Source: Botrimarina colliarenosi (lineage in GTDB: Bacteria; Planctomycetota; Planctomycetia; Pirellulales; Lacipirellulaceae). Taken from it: a stretch of DNA of 64,000 nt. The notes beneath the pieces were generated by a model. It did no database searches, was not told where the DNA came from, and saw only the letters and a program-made list of their open reading frames with translations. How positions within the stretch are numbered: the first letter of the stretch is position 1; every line of letters begins with the position of its first letter. The position numbers and the translations under genes were made by a program. The DNA lies in the NCBI RefSeq assembly GCF_007859955.1, contig NZ_SJPR01000001.1, positions 510,388 to 574,387 on the forward strand, read 5' to 3'. Below, piece after piece: positions 35,975 to 44,785 of this stretch.

Positions 35975-37429
35975 TTGAGAATCGCCGATTTCAAGGAGCT
36001 TGAGCGGCTGGTGTCCGATCTCTATGACGAGGGTCTGTCGCCTAGCGAAATGGCCCGTCTCGAGGCGTTGTTAATCAACAATCCGTCGGCTCGGACGCAG
36101 TACCGTAGCTTGGTCGACACCCACCTGGCGTTGTCTGTCGCCAGCAGCTCTTTGGAAGCGGAGCCCCAGAAGAAGCAAGCCAACGACGCGATCGCGACGC
36201 CGATGGCCCGCGCAGTGGCCCCGTCTACTTCTCCGCCTCGGGCGCCAAGCGCATGGGGATGGCCGTTGGCGACTGCGGCGGCCCTCCTGCTTGCCTCCTC
36301 TTTGGTTCTTATCCAGAGCCTTGGGCAAATCTCGGGCGACGCCCTCTCCGTTCACAGCCAATCCCGCTTTGCCGATTTAGCGACTCTCCCGACGGTCACG
36401 CACGTGTCGTGGGAAGGTCCGGCATTTCAATCGTTGGCGGATCAGTCCTTGCCTCCGATGACGGTTTCGCCGGGAGCTATTCGGTTGCGGCTTAAGGAGG
36501 GAAAGACAGCGGATGGCTATGTGTTCTGCCTGCGTCCGGGGATGTCCGTCGATCTCGTAGCGAGCTTCGACGCGACCGGTGAGAACAGCTTGTCGATCGT
36601 CGAGCTCACCGGCGGGCAGCAGTCGGTAACGAAGAAGTTGACGTTCCACAACGCCGGCGAGGGGCCGAGGCCGCTCCACGCCAACCCCTCCGCGAAAAAC
36701 CGGCGGTATGGTGTTCTAGGGCATTGGACGGAGATCAACTCGGGGGCCCTTCCACGGTTCTTCTTGCTAACGGGAGTTCACAAACTCGCTCAACCCACGC
36801 CGGGCGAAGAGTGGCGGTTGAGCGAACTGGAAGTCTTGCTCGAGAACGACGATGCGGCGCACATCGGCTGGGATGACAGCGGTCCGGTTCCCCACGCTGG
36901 CGAGTCCTATCAGCAAGACGGCGACTACGACGATCTGGCGGCAAGCTTGTTCTTCTCACCCCTCGAGGGGAATCGATGGACAGACGCGAGCGGGCTGCGT
37001 GTCGTTTCGGGTGACGAAGACTCTCGGCTAGAGGTTCCGGCCAACCTCGATGAGGGATTCGCCTTCGATCTCCCGCCCGGCGCCATGGCGATGGTGAAGG
37101 GGGTTAGCGAAGCGCGATACCCCAGCGGCATGGTGATCGTTGACGCCGACACGAACGAGGTGCTCTGGTCGCGATCCAAATCTCGGGAATCGAACGCCTG
37201 CCTTGGCGCCGCGTGCATCAGCAATCACTCACTCACCTCACGGGCGTTGCGTGTTGTCGGCGTCCACAAACCCCTTGCGTCAGACGCCAGTTGGCGGCAG
37301 TCGGCAATGAAGACGCTCTACGAGCAGCCACGCTTCACAATCCTAGGATTCGACGATTCCTTGGGGGATGAGGACTACAACGACGTTCGAATCAACCTGT
37401 TAATGGAAGGTGGCCAAACGTCGGATTAG
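35975..37429 (+). CDS. FecR/anti-sigma-like single-pass membrane protein
   Basis: The protein (about 484 residues) starts LRIADFKELERLVSDLYDEG then LSPSEMARLEALL, the short helical N-terminal region typical of planctomycete sensors that follow ECF sigma genes. A Pro/Ala-rich linker and one membrane helix (WPLATAAALLLASSLVLI) follow at about 95-113. The outer part (about 370 residues) has FecR-type beta sequence (AIRLRLKEGKTADGY) and ends with a DUF4114-like ILGFDDSLGDEDYNDVRINL. The likely job is to hold the sigma factor until an envelope signal arrives; this is inferred from gene order. GGGAGG 6 bases ahead supports a TTG start at 35975 (a second TTG sits at 35972). An in-frame ATG at 35912 would add 21 residues but lacks a ribosome site. 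Confidence 0.75.
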   Translation: MRIADFKELERLVSDLYDEGLSPSEMARLEALLINNPSARTQYRSLVDTHLALSVASSSLEAEPQKKQANDAIATPMARAVAPSTSPPRAPSAWGWPLATAAALLLASSLVLIQSLGQISGDALSVHSQSRFADLATLPTVTHVSWEGPAFQSLADQSLPPMTVSPGAIRLRLKEGKTADGYVFCLRPGMSVDLVASFDATGENSLSIVELTGGQQSVTKKLTFHNAGEGPRPLHANPSAKNRRYGVLGHWTEINSGALPRFFLLTGVHKLAQPTPGEEWRLSELEVLLENDDAAHIGWDDSGPVPHAGESYQQDGDYDDLAASLFFSPLEGNRWTDASGLRVVSGDEDSRLEVPANLDEGFAFDLPPGAMAMVKGVSEARYPSGMVIVDADTNEVLWSRSKSRESNACLGAACISNHSLTSRALRVVGVHKPLASDASWRQSAMKTLYEQPRFTILGFDDSLGDEDYNDVRINLLMEGGQTSD

Positions 37430-37728
37430 CATCCAGGGAGCGGGTGCGAGTGAGGTGGTTTGTGACGTACCCCAATTCGACCTGATCTGTACGCTGCACT
37501 CATCAGGGATCGCTCGAGCCATCTCCTTGAAGTTGACGCAAGCCGTCAAAAGTATTGGCTAGCAGGGCTGGAGAGGTAGGCTGTTCACGCACTTGCCAAA
37601 CTCGATTCGTGAAGCGGCAATCGGCGGGCTTAGGCAAGCCGTCCCCTCGACGCATGACGCACTCACCCGGCGCCTCAAGCAAGCGACTAGCTCGGTAACT
37701 TCTCGTCCTCAATTTCATTGCACCATTG

Positions 37729-40700
37729 ATGCGCACCCTCCCGAAGCGTCGATCCTTTCAGCTGGAGCGACTCGAGGAACGTCATTTGCTCGCAGGCGAC
37801 TCGTTCTTCGTCAACTTCCAAAACGATGAGGCGACAACGCCCACTCATTACTCGCGCGACACGGGTTTGGTGTTTGGAGACCGCGGAGGTGGTCTTTTCT
37901 ACGGCTGGACGGCCGACCACACCGACCAGTCACGCGAACGCAGTCTCGAGGCGGACCAACGGCTCGACACCCTGATTCACTTTGAGCAGGGCCAGTCGTG
38001 GGAATTCGCGCTGCCGAACGGGACCTACGAAGTTACCGTCGCTGTCGGCGATCCGGCTAATAACGATGGCCTCCATACGATCAATGTGGAAGGAGTCAAC
38101 CTCTTTAACGCCGTGCCGGATGGGGAGACGGCGATCGTTGGCGTTGTCATCGTAACCGTCAACGACGGGCGTCTGTCCCTCGACCAGGGGGCGGCCGCGA
38201 ACAAGTCGACTCGGATCGACTACGTCCATATTGTCGGCGTCTCGACGGGCGGCAACATAGCGCCTTCGACGCCGACGATCAATGAGCCCTCGATGGTCGG
38301 GCAGGTTGTGAGCCCCGCCGACGTGCACATGGAGGCGGTCGGCTACTCGGACAGCGATGGCGACGCCCACAAATCAACGGACTGGTCGATCTGGACCGTT
38401 GACGGCACGCCGGAGCCTGTCTGGCAAACGCTCGGCATCGAAAGCATCGAGCGTTATCACACCCACCTCGGCGACGGAATCTTTATCAACTCGCGGGCGG
38501 GCACAACCGAGTTGGCTCCCGACACCGACTACGAATTGCGGGTCCGTTTCCGCGACGACGCAGGTTCGGTCGGTCAGTACGCAACACGGCTCTTCCACAC
38601 GAGCGCCGCCTCGACGGAGTTCCCGATGCTGATCGAGGACGTCGACGACGCGGTGGCGCCTGTATGGGCCAGCACGTTCGGCGACCCCGTCGAGTTGGCG
38701 GTTGGTTCGACCGTCGAGATCGTCGACGGGGCGAATGGTGGGCCGTTCCTGCAGTTCTCCGGTTCGCGAGCGGTAGGTAACACGGTCACCAACTTCGCCG
38801 CGATCGGCGTTCATTCTCCCGTCAAGGTGGTTATCACGGCGGGGTCCGCCGGTCTCTTGCTGGCGGAATCGGACCTGACCTTTACGAGTGACGACGGCGA
38901 GGAGTTGACGGTTTTCATGCCCGGCGTGAATCTCGTCAGTGGGGGGCAACTCGTGCTGTGGGTCGCGTCGTCCGGCGCGACGTACGTCGGGCTTCCTGGC
39001 CAGACTTCGCCGGACTTTACGTCGCTTGCGCGACAGGCGGATCTGAGCGTCCCCTTCATCGCCAACAAGCCCGGCTTTGTCATCGAAGAGGTGGGGGCCG
39101 GCTATCGGTTGCCGGTGAACATCGCGTTCGTGCCCGACCCGGGGCCAGATCCCGACGACCCGCTCTACTTCGTCACGGAGCTCTACGGATCGATCCAGGT
39201 TGTGACCCGTGACGGCACGAAGCACGAGTTCGCGACCGGGCTGCTTGACTACAACCCCACCGGGCCGATCTCCGGCTCGGGTGAGCAGGGCCTCACCGGA
39301 ATCGCCGTCGTACGCAACGCCGAGAACCCCGAGGTCTACGAGGTGTTTGTCGCTTTGCTCGCCGACAACGGCAGCCCCAGCGGCGGCGCGGTGCACTACC
39401 CCAAAGTGGAGAAGCTCACGAGCGTTGCAGGAGGGCTGTCGATGCAGTCGCGGACGGTGCTGCTGAACATGCAGCCCGAGACACAGGGACAGTCGCACCA
39501 GATCTCGAACCTCTCGATCGGACCCGACGGGAAACTCTACGTCCACAACGGCGACGGCTTCACGGCCTCGACCGCCCAGAATCTCGACCAGTTCCGCGGC
39601 AAGGTCTTGCGGTTGAACCTTGACGGCAGCGCGCCGTCGGACAACCCGTTCTACGACGCCTCGAACGGCGTCACTGCTCGGGATTATGTCTTCGCCTACG
39701 GGTTCCGTAACCCCTTCGGTGGCGCTTGGCGGGCCTCGGATGGCCAGCATTACGAGGTGGAGAACGGGCCCAGCGTGGATCGCTTCGCGCGGGTGTTGGA
39801 GGGCGTCAACTACGGCTGGAACGGCTCCGACGCGTCGATGCAGATCAACGCGATCTACAACTGGTCGCCCGCCACGGCTCCGGTCAACCTGACGTTCGTC
39901 CAGCCGGAGACCTTCCGCGGAAGCCTCTTCCCGGCCGAGATGCAGGATCACGCCTTCGTCAGCGAGTCGGGCCCGACTTACGCGCAAGGGCCGCAGTCCA
40001 ACGGCAAGCGGGTCTCCGAATTCGTTCTTGGCGCGAACGCCGAGCTCCTCGACGGTCCCGACTCGTTCATCCAGTACGTCGGCGCCGGCAGGTCCTCCAT
40101 TGTCGGGCTCGCCGCGGGTCCGGACGGGCTGTACTTCACCACGCTCTATGAAGATAGCGGCTCCGCCGGGCCCACCGCGGCGGGGGCCAAGGTCTATCGC
40201 ATCCGCTACGTCAACCCTTTGGCGGGCGACTATGACATCGACGGCGATATCGACGAGGATGACGCCACCGTCTGGCGCGAGACTTACGGCTCGAACCTGT
40301 TTCTAGGGGCGGACGGCAACGGCGACGGGCGCATCGATGCGGCCGACTACACCGTGTGGCGCGACGCCTACGAAGCTTTCACGACGGAAGCTGCGAACGC
40401 GGGCGCCCCTCTCCTGCAAACCGCGACGGAGCCCACGGTCTCCGAATCGTCGCCTCTCGTCGCCCAAGAAGTCGGTATGCCGCGTCGAGTTGCGTTCGAG
40501 GCGGTCTTAGTTAACGGGGACACCACGACTGCCCTCGGCGGCAGGACGCGATTCCGGCCTCCTGTCCGGGCGACCAGCGAGATCGACCATGACAAGATGC
40601 TGTTAGTAAACCGGACTGAGTCCGCGCCCGCCGAGACGCCAAACGACACCGCCTTCGCGTCGCTGAGAGGGTCGGTGAGCGACACGAGCGACGATGCCGA

Positions 40701-40791
40701 AGAAGAAACGACCAGCTTGCAATCACCCGACGGGGGCGCCGGCGGCCAAGCTCACCCACTTTCAGGCCACTTTCGCGGGGCTCGCCGCTAG
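37729..40791 (+). CDS. Exported PQQ-type sugar dehydrogenase-like protein with LEPR-XLL and dockerin
   Basis: A 1,020-residue secreted protein. The N-terminus carries the LEPR-XLL-like motif (QLERLEERHLLAGD, 12-25). A malectin-like carbohydrate domain follows (about 27-170: FFVNFQ..., FEQGQSWEFALPNGTYEVTV). After a linker comes a six-bladed propeller of the PQQ-dependent sugar dehydrogenase family (about 470-820: LPVNIAFVPDP, GEQGLTGIAV, QISNLSIGPDGKLYVHNGDG, RGKVLRLNLDG, YGFRNPFGGAW). A dockerin pair (AGDYDIDGDIDEDDATVW, GADGNGDGRIDAADYTVW) lies at about 825-875. The residue normally acting as general-base His in soluble glucose dehydrogenase is not obvious, so catalysis is unproven. It follows the sigma/FecR pair by 299 bases and may be one of its targets. 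The ATG at 37729 is preferred over a TTG three bases earlier. Confidence 0.85.
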   Translation: MRTLPKRRSFQLERLEERHLLAGDSFFVNFQNDEATTPTHYSRDTGLVFGDRGGGLFYGWTADHTDQSRERSLEADQRLDTLIHFEQGQSWEFALPNGTYEVTVAVGDPANNDGLHTINVEGVNLFNAVPDGETAIVGVVIVTVNDGRLSLDQGAAANKSTRIDYVHIVGVSTGGNIAPSTPTINEPSMVGQVVSPADVHMEAVGYSDSDGDAHKSTDWSIWTVDGTPEPVWQTLGIESIERYHTHLGDGIFINSRAGTTELAPDTDYELRVRFRDDAGSVGQYATRLFHTSAASTEFPMLIEDVDDAVAPVWASTFGDPVELAVGSTVEIVDGANGGPFLQFSGSRAVGNTVTNFAAIGVHSPVKVVITAGSAGLLLAESDLTFTSDDGEELTVFMPGVNLVSGGQLVLWVASSGATYVGLPGQTSPDFTSLARQADLSVPFIANKPGFVIEEVGAGYRLPVNIAFVPDPGPDPDDPLYFVTELYGSIQVVTRDGTKHEFATGLLDYNPTGPISGSGEQGLTGIAVVRNAENPEVYEVFVALLADNGSPSGGAVHYPKVEKLTSVAGGLSMQSRTVLLNMQPETQGQSHQISNLSIGPDGKLYVHNGDGFTASTAQNLDQFRGKVLRLNLDGSAPSDNPFYDASNGVTARDYVFAYGFRNPFGGAWRASDGQHYEVENGPSVDRFARVLEGVNYGWNGSDASMQINAIYNWSPATAPVNLTFVQPETFRGSLFPAEMQDHAFVSESGPTYAQGPQSNGKRVSEFVLGANAELLDGPDSFIQYVGAGRSSIVGLAAGPDGLYFTTLYEDSGSAGPTAAGAKVYRIRYVNPLAGDYDIDGDIDEDDATVWRETYGSNLFLGADGNGDGRIDAADYTVWRDAYEAFTTEAANAGAPLLQTATEPTVSESSPLVAQEVGMPRRVAFEAVLVNGDTTTALGGRTRFRPPVRATSEIDHDKMLLVNRTESAPAETPNDTAFASLRGSVSDTSDDAEEETTSLQSPDGGAGGQAHPLSGHFRGARR

Positions 40792-40819
40792 GTTCGACAG
40801 CACGTCGATTGGGTCGAAC
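40792..40819. terminator. Short hairpin between convergent genes
   Basis: GTTCGAC (40792-40798) pairs with GTCGAAC (40813-40819) right after the stop of the sugar dehydrogenase gene. The next gene converges from the other strand and ends at 40868. There is no T-run, so the terminator role is a guess from position. Confidence 0.35.
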
Positions 40820-40867
40820 ACCGGCGGCGTGACGCAACTGGTGGGCGCCGGGGCAGGACACCAGGTC

Positions 40868-41710
40868 TTAGCCAACATCGCTGAGTTCTCGGTTCGCTTC
40901 TTCCGCGGTGCGCTTCAGTAGCCAATCGGGCAGCCAGCGTTTCAACCAGTAGTAGCGAGTGGCCCTCCGGCCAATCGGAACGACGAGTCGCTTTCGGCGG
41001 TACGCCACGATGGCCGCATCCGCGACCGAATCGGCCGTGAGTTCCGACTTGCCAAGTCGGCGGTGGACCGTGTCACGCAGGTGCTCGTCCGCGTAGACGG
41101 CTTTGCTGAAGAGGCCGGTTGGGGTGACTCCCGGGAGGACCGCCGTGGCGGTCAGCCCCAGGGTGCGCCACTCACCGCGGAGCGTTTCGGTCAGAGCGAC
41201 GACGCCCGCCTTCGAGGCGTTGTAGGCGGCGAAGCCCGGCGGCGATACCGTGGCGAAGATTGACGCGACGTTCAGAACGCCGCGGGGCAGGGGAGGGGCT
41301 TCCGACGACATCGCTGACCGAGCGAGCAGCGGCGCCATCGCCCGGGCGCCGAGCATCACCCCGGTGAGATTGACCCCGACGAGTCGTTCGATGTCGGTAG
41401 GGGAGCAGTCGGCGAGCCGCCCCGCCACGAGGACCCCGGCGGCTTGCACCAGCAGGGCGACATCGGCGCCGTCGTGAGCAAGCGTCGCGGCAAGGCCCTC
41501 CCACGCGTCGGCGTCGGAGGTGTCGGCGGCGACGAGCTCGTGGTCGGCGCCGCCGACCGGAAGGAGCGACGCGTTGAGGCCGAGCAGCCCCTGGTGATCT
41601 TGGTCGATGAGGACAAGTCGGTACCCTAACGCGGCGAGCCGCAGAGCGATGGCGCGACCGATGCCGCTAGCGGCTCCCGTTACGACGGCGACTGGCGCGC
41701 GCTCATCCAC
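40868..41710 (-). CDS. Short-chain dehydrogenase/reductase (SDR)
   Basis: A cytoplasmic NAD(P)-dependent oxidoreductase of about 280 residues. The cofactor motif VVTGAASGIGRA is near residue 10, the NAG-like motif appears as VQAAGVL, the catalytic Ser is in NVASIFA and the YxxxK pair is in YNASKAG. The C-terminus is basic (WLKRWLPDWLLKRTAEE), as in SDRs that associate with membranes and act on lipids or long-chain compounds; the substrate is unknown. The start is uncertain. GTG at 41710, two residues before ERAPVAVVTG, overlaps the upstream gene by 8 bases and gives the usual family length; a TTG at 41764 would extend it by 18 residues. It probably shares a transcript with the zinc-binding membrane protein gene. 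Confidence 0.85.
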   Translation of the reverse strand: MDERAPVAVVTGAASGIGRAIALRLAALGYRLVLIDQDHQGLLGLNASLLPVGGADHELVAADTSDADAWEGLAATLAHDGADVALLVQAAGVLVAGRLADCSPTDIERLVGVNLTGVMLGARAMAPLLARSAMSSEAPPLPRGVLNVASIFATVSPPGFAAYNASKAGVVALTETLRGEWRTLGLTATAVLPGVTPTGLFSKAVYADEHLRDTVHRRLGKSELTADSVADAAIVAYRRKRLVVPIGRRATRYYWLKRWLPDWLLKRTAEEANRELSDVG

Positions 41711-42206
41711 AGAAAGCAGAGCGTCGACCGCCGCGAAGACGCCAGCCGAAGGCGAAGAATCCAACGCCGGCGGCAGCGGTGACGGCGCCGGGGTACGTTT
41801 GTTCGTAAACCCGGAGGCACCGTGGACACGACTTGAGATGGGCGGCCACCAGCGCTGCGTCTTCTGCGGAAAGCGACGCCAGCGAAGCGGTCGCGTCGCT
41901 ATCGCTGAGTTGGTTCTCTCCGACGAGACGCTCGTGGTACGCCGGCATCAGCGCGACGCAGCGCCCGCACGAGATAGTCGCCGGCGCGGACGGGGCGAAA
42001 GCGGCGACCAACAGCACCGCCGTCGCCGCCACCGCCACCACGCCCCCGACCGCCTTGGCCGTGGTGCGGAGGGCGGTGCGGCGGGCGTTCTCCACCCCGA
42101 GGCGGTGACTAAGACCCCGCAGCGTGCCGGGCGCGCAGGGGGCCCAGTCGTCGGCGGGGGTCCAGTCGTCGGCGGGGGATTCGGGTTGCAGGTGGTCGTT
42201 CTTCAT
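41703..42206 (-). CDS. Small membrane protein with zinc-finger-like Cys/His motif
   Basis: The likely ATG at 42206 gives 167 residues: a soluble N-terminus with Asp/Trp repeats (PADDWTPADDWAPCAPGT), one membrane helix (AVGGVVAVAATAVLLVAAF), then CGRC and, 40 residues on, HLKSCPRC, followed by a second hydrophobic stretch (AVTAAAGVGFFAFGW). The CxxC...HxxxCxxC layout recalls the zinc-binding domain of anti-sigma factors (zf-HC2), here on the far side of the membrane helix from the N-terminus. No sigma factor gene is adjacent, so an anti-sigma role is only a possibility. A 41-codon extension to 42329 in the open frame is not supported by a ribosome site. Confidence 0.6.
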   Translation of the reverse strand: MKNDHLQPESPADDWTPADDWAPCAPGTLRGLSHRLGVENARRTALRTTAKAVGGVVAVAATAVLLVAAFAPSAPATISCGRCVALMPAYHERLVGENQLSDSDATASLASLSAEDAALVAAHLKSCPRCLRVYEQTYPGAVTAAAGVGFFAFGWRLRGGRRSAFCG

Positions 42207-42342
42207 GGTTCTCGGCCTTACCGACAGCTTAACAAGTCGGGGCGCCGCTTGCCCGTTTCGAATTCGGCGTGAGCAAGGTCCGGCGACTAATCTCTCTCTA
42301 CGAAATAATATCGTCGAAGGATTCGTCAACGTCCGTGGTCTA

Positions 42343-42360
42343 CCTCACGTAATCGTGGGG
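42343..42360 (-). terminator. Small hairpin after the Crp/Fnr gene
   Basis: CCTCACG-TAAT-CGTGGGG forms a 7-bp stem (one G-T pair) with a 4-base loop, starting 3 bases beyond the stop of the Crp/Fnr gene. The minus strand continues TAGACC without a T-run, so termination would be weak. The 156-base gap to the next gene may instead contain its promoter. Confidence 0.35.
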
Positions 42361-42362
42361 GG

Positions 42363-43097
42363 TCAGTCAATCGGCCCGCGGGCCGCAGCCGGCTCCTGCC
42401 GCACCGGTCCGTCCGCCGCCCGTTCGAGAGCCGCGAGGCTCGTCAGCACGATTTTCCGCCGGCCGACGCAGACGAGGCCCTCGTTTTGCAGTTCTCCGAG
42501 CACGACGGTGACCGTCTCGCGGGTGCTGCCGATGACGCTCGCCATATCCTGGTGAGAGAGTTTGATGCCGAGCCGGACGCCGGGCGGATCGGCGGAAGGC
42601 TGGCCATACTGCCCGGCCAACTCGAGTAGCAGGCTGACAAGCCGCTGACGGTTGGAGCGGAACAGGAGCGATTTAAGGCGGCGTTCGATGCGGCGCCGTC
42701 GAAAGCCGATCAGTTTGGTGACGCCCATGGCCAGCTGCGGGTCGGACGCGATCAGTCGCCGCAGCGCTTCGGCGGGTAAGAGGACAACGGTCGATTTTTC
42801 GGCCGCTTCGGCGAACTCCTCACGGGGGCCGCCGTCGAGGGCCTCCATCTCGCCGAACAGTTCGCCCGGTTCAATGAAAGCGAGGAGGGTCTGCTTGCCG
42901 TCGCTGGTGAGTGAGCCGATTTTGACCCGGCCTTCGGCAAGCACCATGGCGGCGTCGGCCTGGTCGGCGGGCAAGTAGACCGGCTCGCCACGCCGGAAAG
43001 TCCGCGAGCGGCAGAGGGGCTCCAGCCGCGCGACCTCGTCCGGGCCGAGCCGGCGGAACAGGTCGCATTGCTTTAGGTACCAGAGCTCTTCGGTCAT
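42363..43097 (-). CDS. Crp/Fnr-family transcriptional regulator
   Basis: A 244-residue regulator with an N-terminal cyclic-nucleotide-binding fold ([51 protein letters not shown]) and a C-terminal winged helix ([20 protein letters not shown], then [10 protein letters not shown]). The IGSTRETV helix is the Crp/Fnr DNA-recognition helix. No Cys cluster for an iron-sulfur centre is seen in the N-terminus, so it is not a classic Fnr oxygen sensor; the effector is unknown. Its ATG (43095-43097) overlaps the stop of the dihydroorotase gene as ATGA, implying coupled translation. The open frame extends 125 codons further upstream inside the dihydroorotase gene; that extension is a shadow. Confidence 0.88.
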   Translation of the reverse strand: MTEELWYLKQCDLFRRLGPDEVARLEPLCRSRTFRRGEPVYLPADQADAAMVLAEGRVKIGSLTSDGKQTLLAFIEPGELFGEMEALDGGPREEFAEAAEKSTVVLLPAEALRRLIASDPQLAMGVTKLIGFRRRRIERRLKSLLFRSNRQRLVSLLLELAGQYGQPSADPPGVRLGIKLSHQDMASVIGSTRETVTVVLGELQNEGLVCVGRRKIVLTSLAALERAADGPVRQEPAAARGPID

Positions 43098-44491
43098 GCG
43101 GTCGCACTTTGGAAGCCGGAGCTGTCGGGGCCGAAGGGGGTGGCGCCGTGGCCGCCGGTCGCCCAGTAGCCGCCGCGGGAGTGGTCGTACTGTGCCTCGG
43201 CGCCGCGAACCGCTTCGTCGAAACGTCCCTCGTGGTAGACCGTCCGTCCGCCTACCAGCGTGCGGATGGGGCGCCCGATAAGTTCGACGCCGTCCCACGG
43301 ACTCCAGCCGCATTTGGTGACCTGGCTTACCGAACGCACGGTATGGCGGGCCTCCAAGTCGACAAGGACGAGGTCCGCATCGTAGCCGACCTCGATCCGA
43401 CCCTTCCCCACCAAGTCCCACGTGCGTGCCGGGGCGTCGCACATCCAGTGGATAATCTGCCGTAACGTACAACGCCCGGCTTGGGCTTCCGTCAGCATCA
43501 GGGCGAGCGAGTTTTCAACGGCCGGCAGTCCCGAGGGGGACTGCGGGTAGGGCTTCTGCTTCTCCTCCCAGGTATGGGGGGCGTGGTCCGTGGCGATCAC
43601 CTGCAGCGTCCCTTCGCCCAGCGCCTTCCAGAGCCGCGCCGCGTCGTTCGGGGTTTTGAGCGACGGGTTCATCTGCACCAGCGTCCCCAACCGTGCGTAG
43701 TCGTCGGTCGTGAAGAGTAAATGGTGCGGGCACGCCTCGCCGGTGAGCAGGCCATGACCGCGATCGATGGCGGCCCGGATCAGGTCGGTCTCGTCGCCGG
43801 TTGAAACATGCAGGACATGGAATCGGTGGCCGTGACGCTCGGCGAGGTCGATCGCCCGGGCGGTGGCGATCCGGGCGGCGGCGTGGTCGCGGATGCGCGA
43901 GTGGTCGGCGACGTCGGTCGTTCCGGCCAGTCGTTCGGCGTTCGCGCGGACGGTCGCCTCGTCTTCACAGTGGGCGGTCAGCGGCAGTGTCGTCTCGGCG
44001 AAGATGCGCTCGAGGTCTTGCTGCCCATCGACCAGGAGGTCTCCCGTACTCGAACCGATGAAAACCTTGATGCCGGGCGTCCGCTCCGCCGCCTTGAGCT
44101 CGTCGAGATTGGCCGGCGTTGCGCCGATATAGAAGCCGTAGTTCACCAGCGACTTGGTCGCCGCTAGGGCGAGCTTCTCGTGCAACCGCTCCACCGTCGT
44201 TGTTGTCGGTGACGTGTTGGGCATCTCCAGGAACGTCGTGACGCCCCCCTTCGCACACGCCCTGCTGGCGCAGGTGAGGTCCTCCTTGTGGGTCAGCCCT
44301 GGATCGCGGAAATGGACTTGATCGTCGACGACCCCTGGCATCAGACAGAGACCCGTCGCCTCGATCGTCTCGTCGACCGTTAAGCCGACGCCGGGGTCGA
44401 TATCGACGATCTCGCCCCCCTCCACGACGACCGCCACATCCGCGGCGCCGGTGGGGAGCATCGTCATCGCGGGGCGGATGAGGGTACGCAT
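43094..44491 (-). CDS. pyrC: Dihydroorotase, DQVHF subgroup
   Basis: A 465-residue amidohydrolase that would cyclise carbamoyl-aspartate to dihydroorotate in pyrimidine synthesis. The metal-site motif reads [20 protein letters not shown], then [27 protein letters not shown] (probable metal-bridging Lys), [22 protein letters not shown] and the catalytic Asp in [10 protein letters not shown]. In most class I enzymes the first motif is HxH; here the first His is Gln58 (QVH). I recall the same DQVHFREPG form from a dihydroorotase subgroup in Bacteroidetes, so it is probably a normal variant. The ATG at 44491 fits the family start (RTLIRPA). The gene overlaps the Crp/Fnr gene by 4 bases. It diverges from the protease gene across 294 bases in which I see no clear promoter. 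Confidence 0.9.
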   Translation of the reverse strand: MRTLIRPAMTMLPTGAADVAVVVEGGEIVDIDPGVGLTVDETIEATGLCLMPGVVDDQVHFRDPGLTHKEDLTCASRACAKGGVTTFLEMPNTSPTTTTVERLHEKLALAATKSLVNYGFYIGATPANLDELKAAERTPGIKVFIGSSTGDLLVDGQQDLERIFAETTLPLTAHCEDEATVRANAERLAGTTDVADHSRIRDHAAARIATARAIDLAERHGHRFHVLHVSTGDETDLIRAAIDRGHGLLTGEACPHHLLFTTDDYARLGTLVQMNPSLKTPNDAARLWKALGEGTLQVIATDHAPHTWEEKQKPYPQSPSGLPAVENSLALMLTEAQAGRCTLRQIIHWMCDAPARTWDLVGKGRIEVGYDADLVLVDLEARHTVRSVSQVTKCGWSPWDGVELIGRPIRTLVGGRTVYHEGRFDEAVRGAEAQYDHSRGGYWATGGHGATPFGPDSSGFQSATA

Positions 44492-44785
44492 CAGTTGCAG
44501 CGGGGCGACAAAGGGGGACCGGGTGTGGTGTAGACGCCACCAATTGTGACGGCCTGAGTAGCGTTCGGGCAACATGCCGCGAAGTCTCCACACCGCCGGC
44601 AGGGAAAGGCGAGTTCCCCGGATCGCTTTCCTGCAAGGGGTTCTCTGCGACCTAGGCTTATCTCGGCCCCGAGAGCTGTCTCGGCGCCCCCCTTTTCCCA
44701 CCCCTTCGGCCGATCGGCCCCCTCCTCCTGCCTGGCGCTCCGGTCGTTTGAACGGCCCCGTCGCCCCGCAATCGCGTCAATCACT

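Noticed and set aside
38374-39987. Long antisense frame (537 codons) opposite the sugar dehydrogenase gene
   Set aside because: It is a G+C-driven shadow of the real gene: no family motif, Arg/Val/Asp-rich composition, and the plus-strand frame has clear domains.
43098-43472. N-terminal extension of the Crp/Fnr regulator
   Set aside because: The extension lies inside the dihydroorotase gene in another frame; the ATGA overlap gives a normal Crp/Fnr length.
44492-44701. N-terminal extension of dihydroorotase
   Set aside because: The extra 70 residues are Arg/Pro-rich and not family-like; the ATG at 44491 gives the expected MRTLIRPA start.
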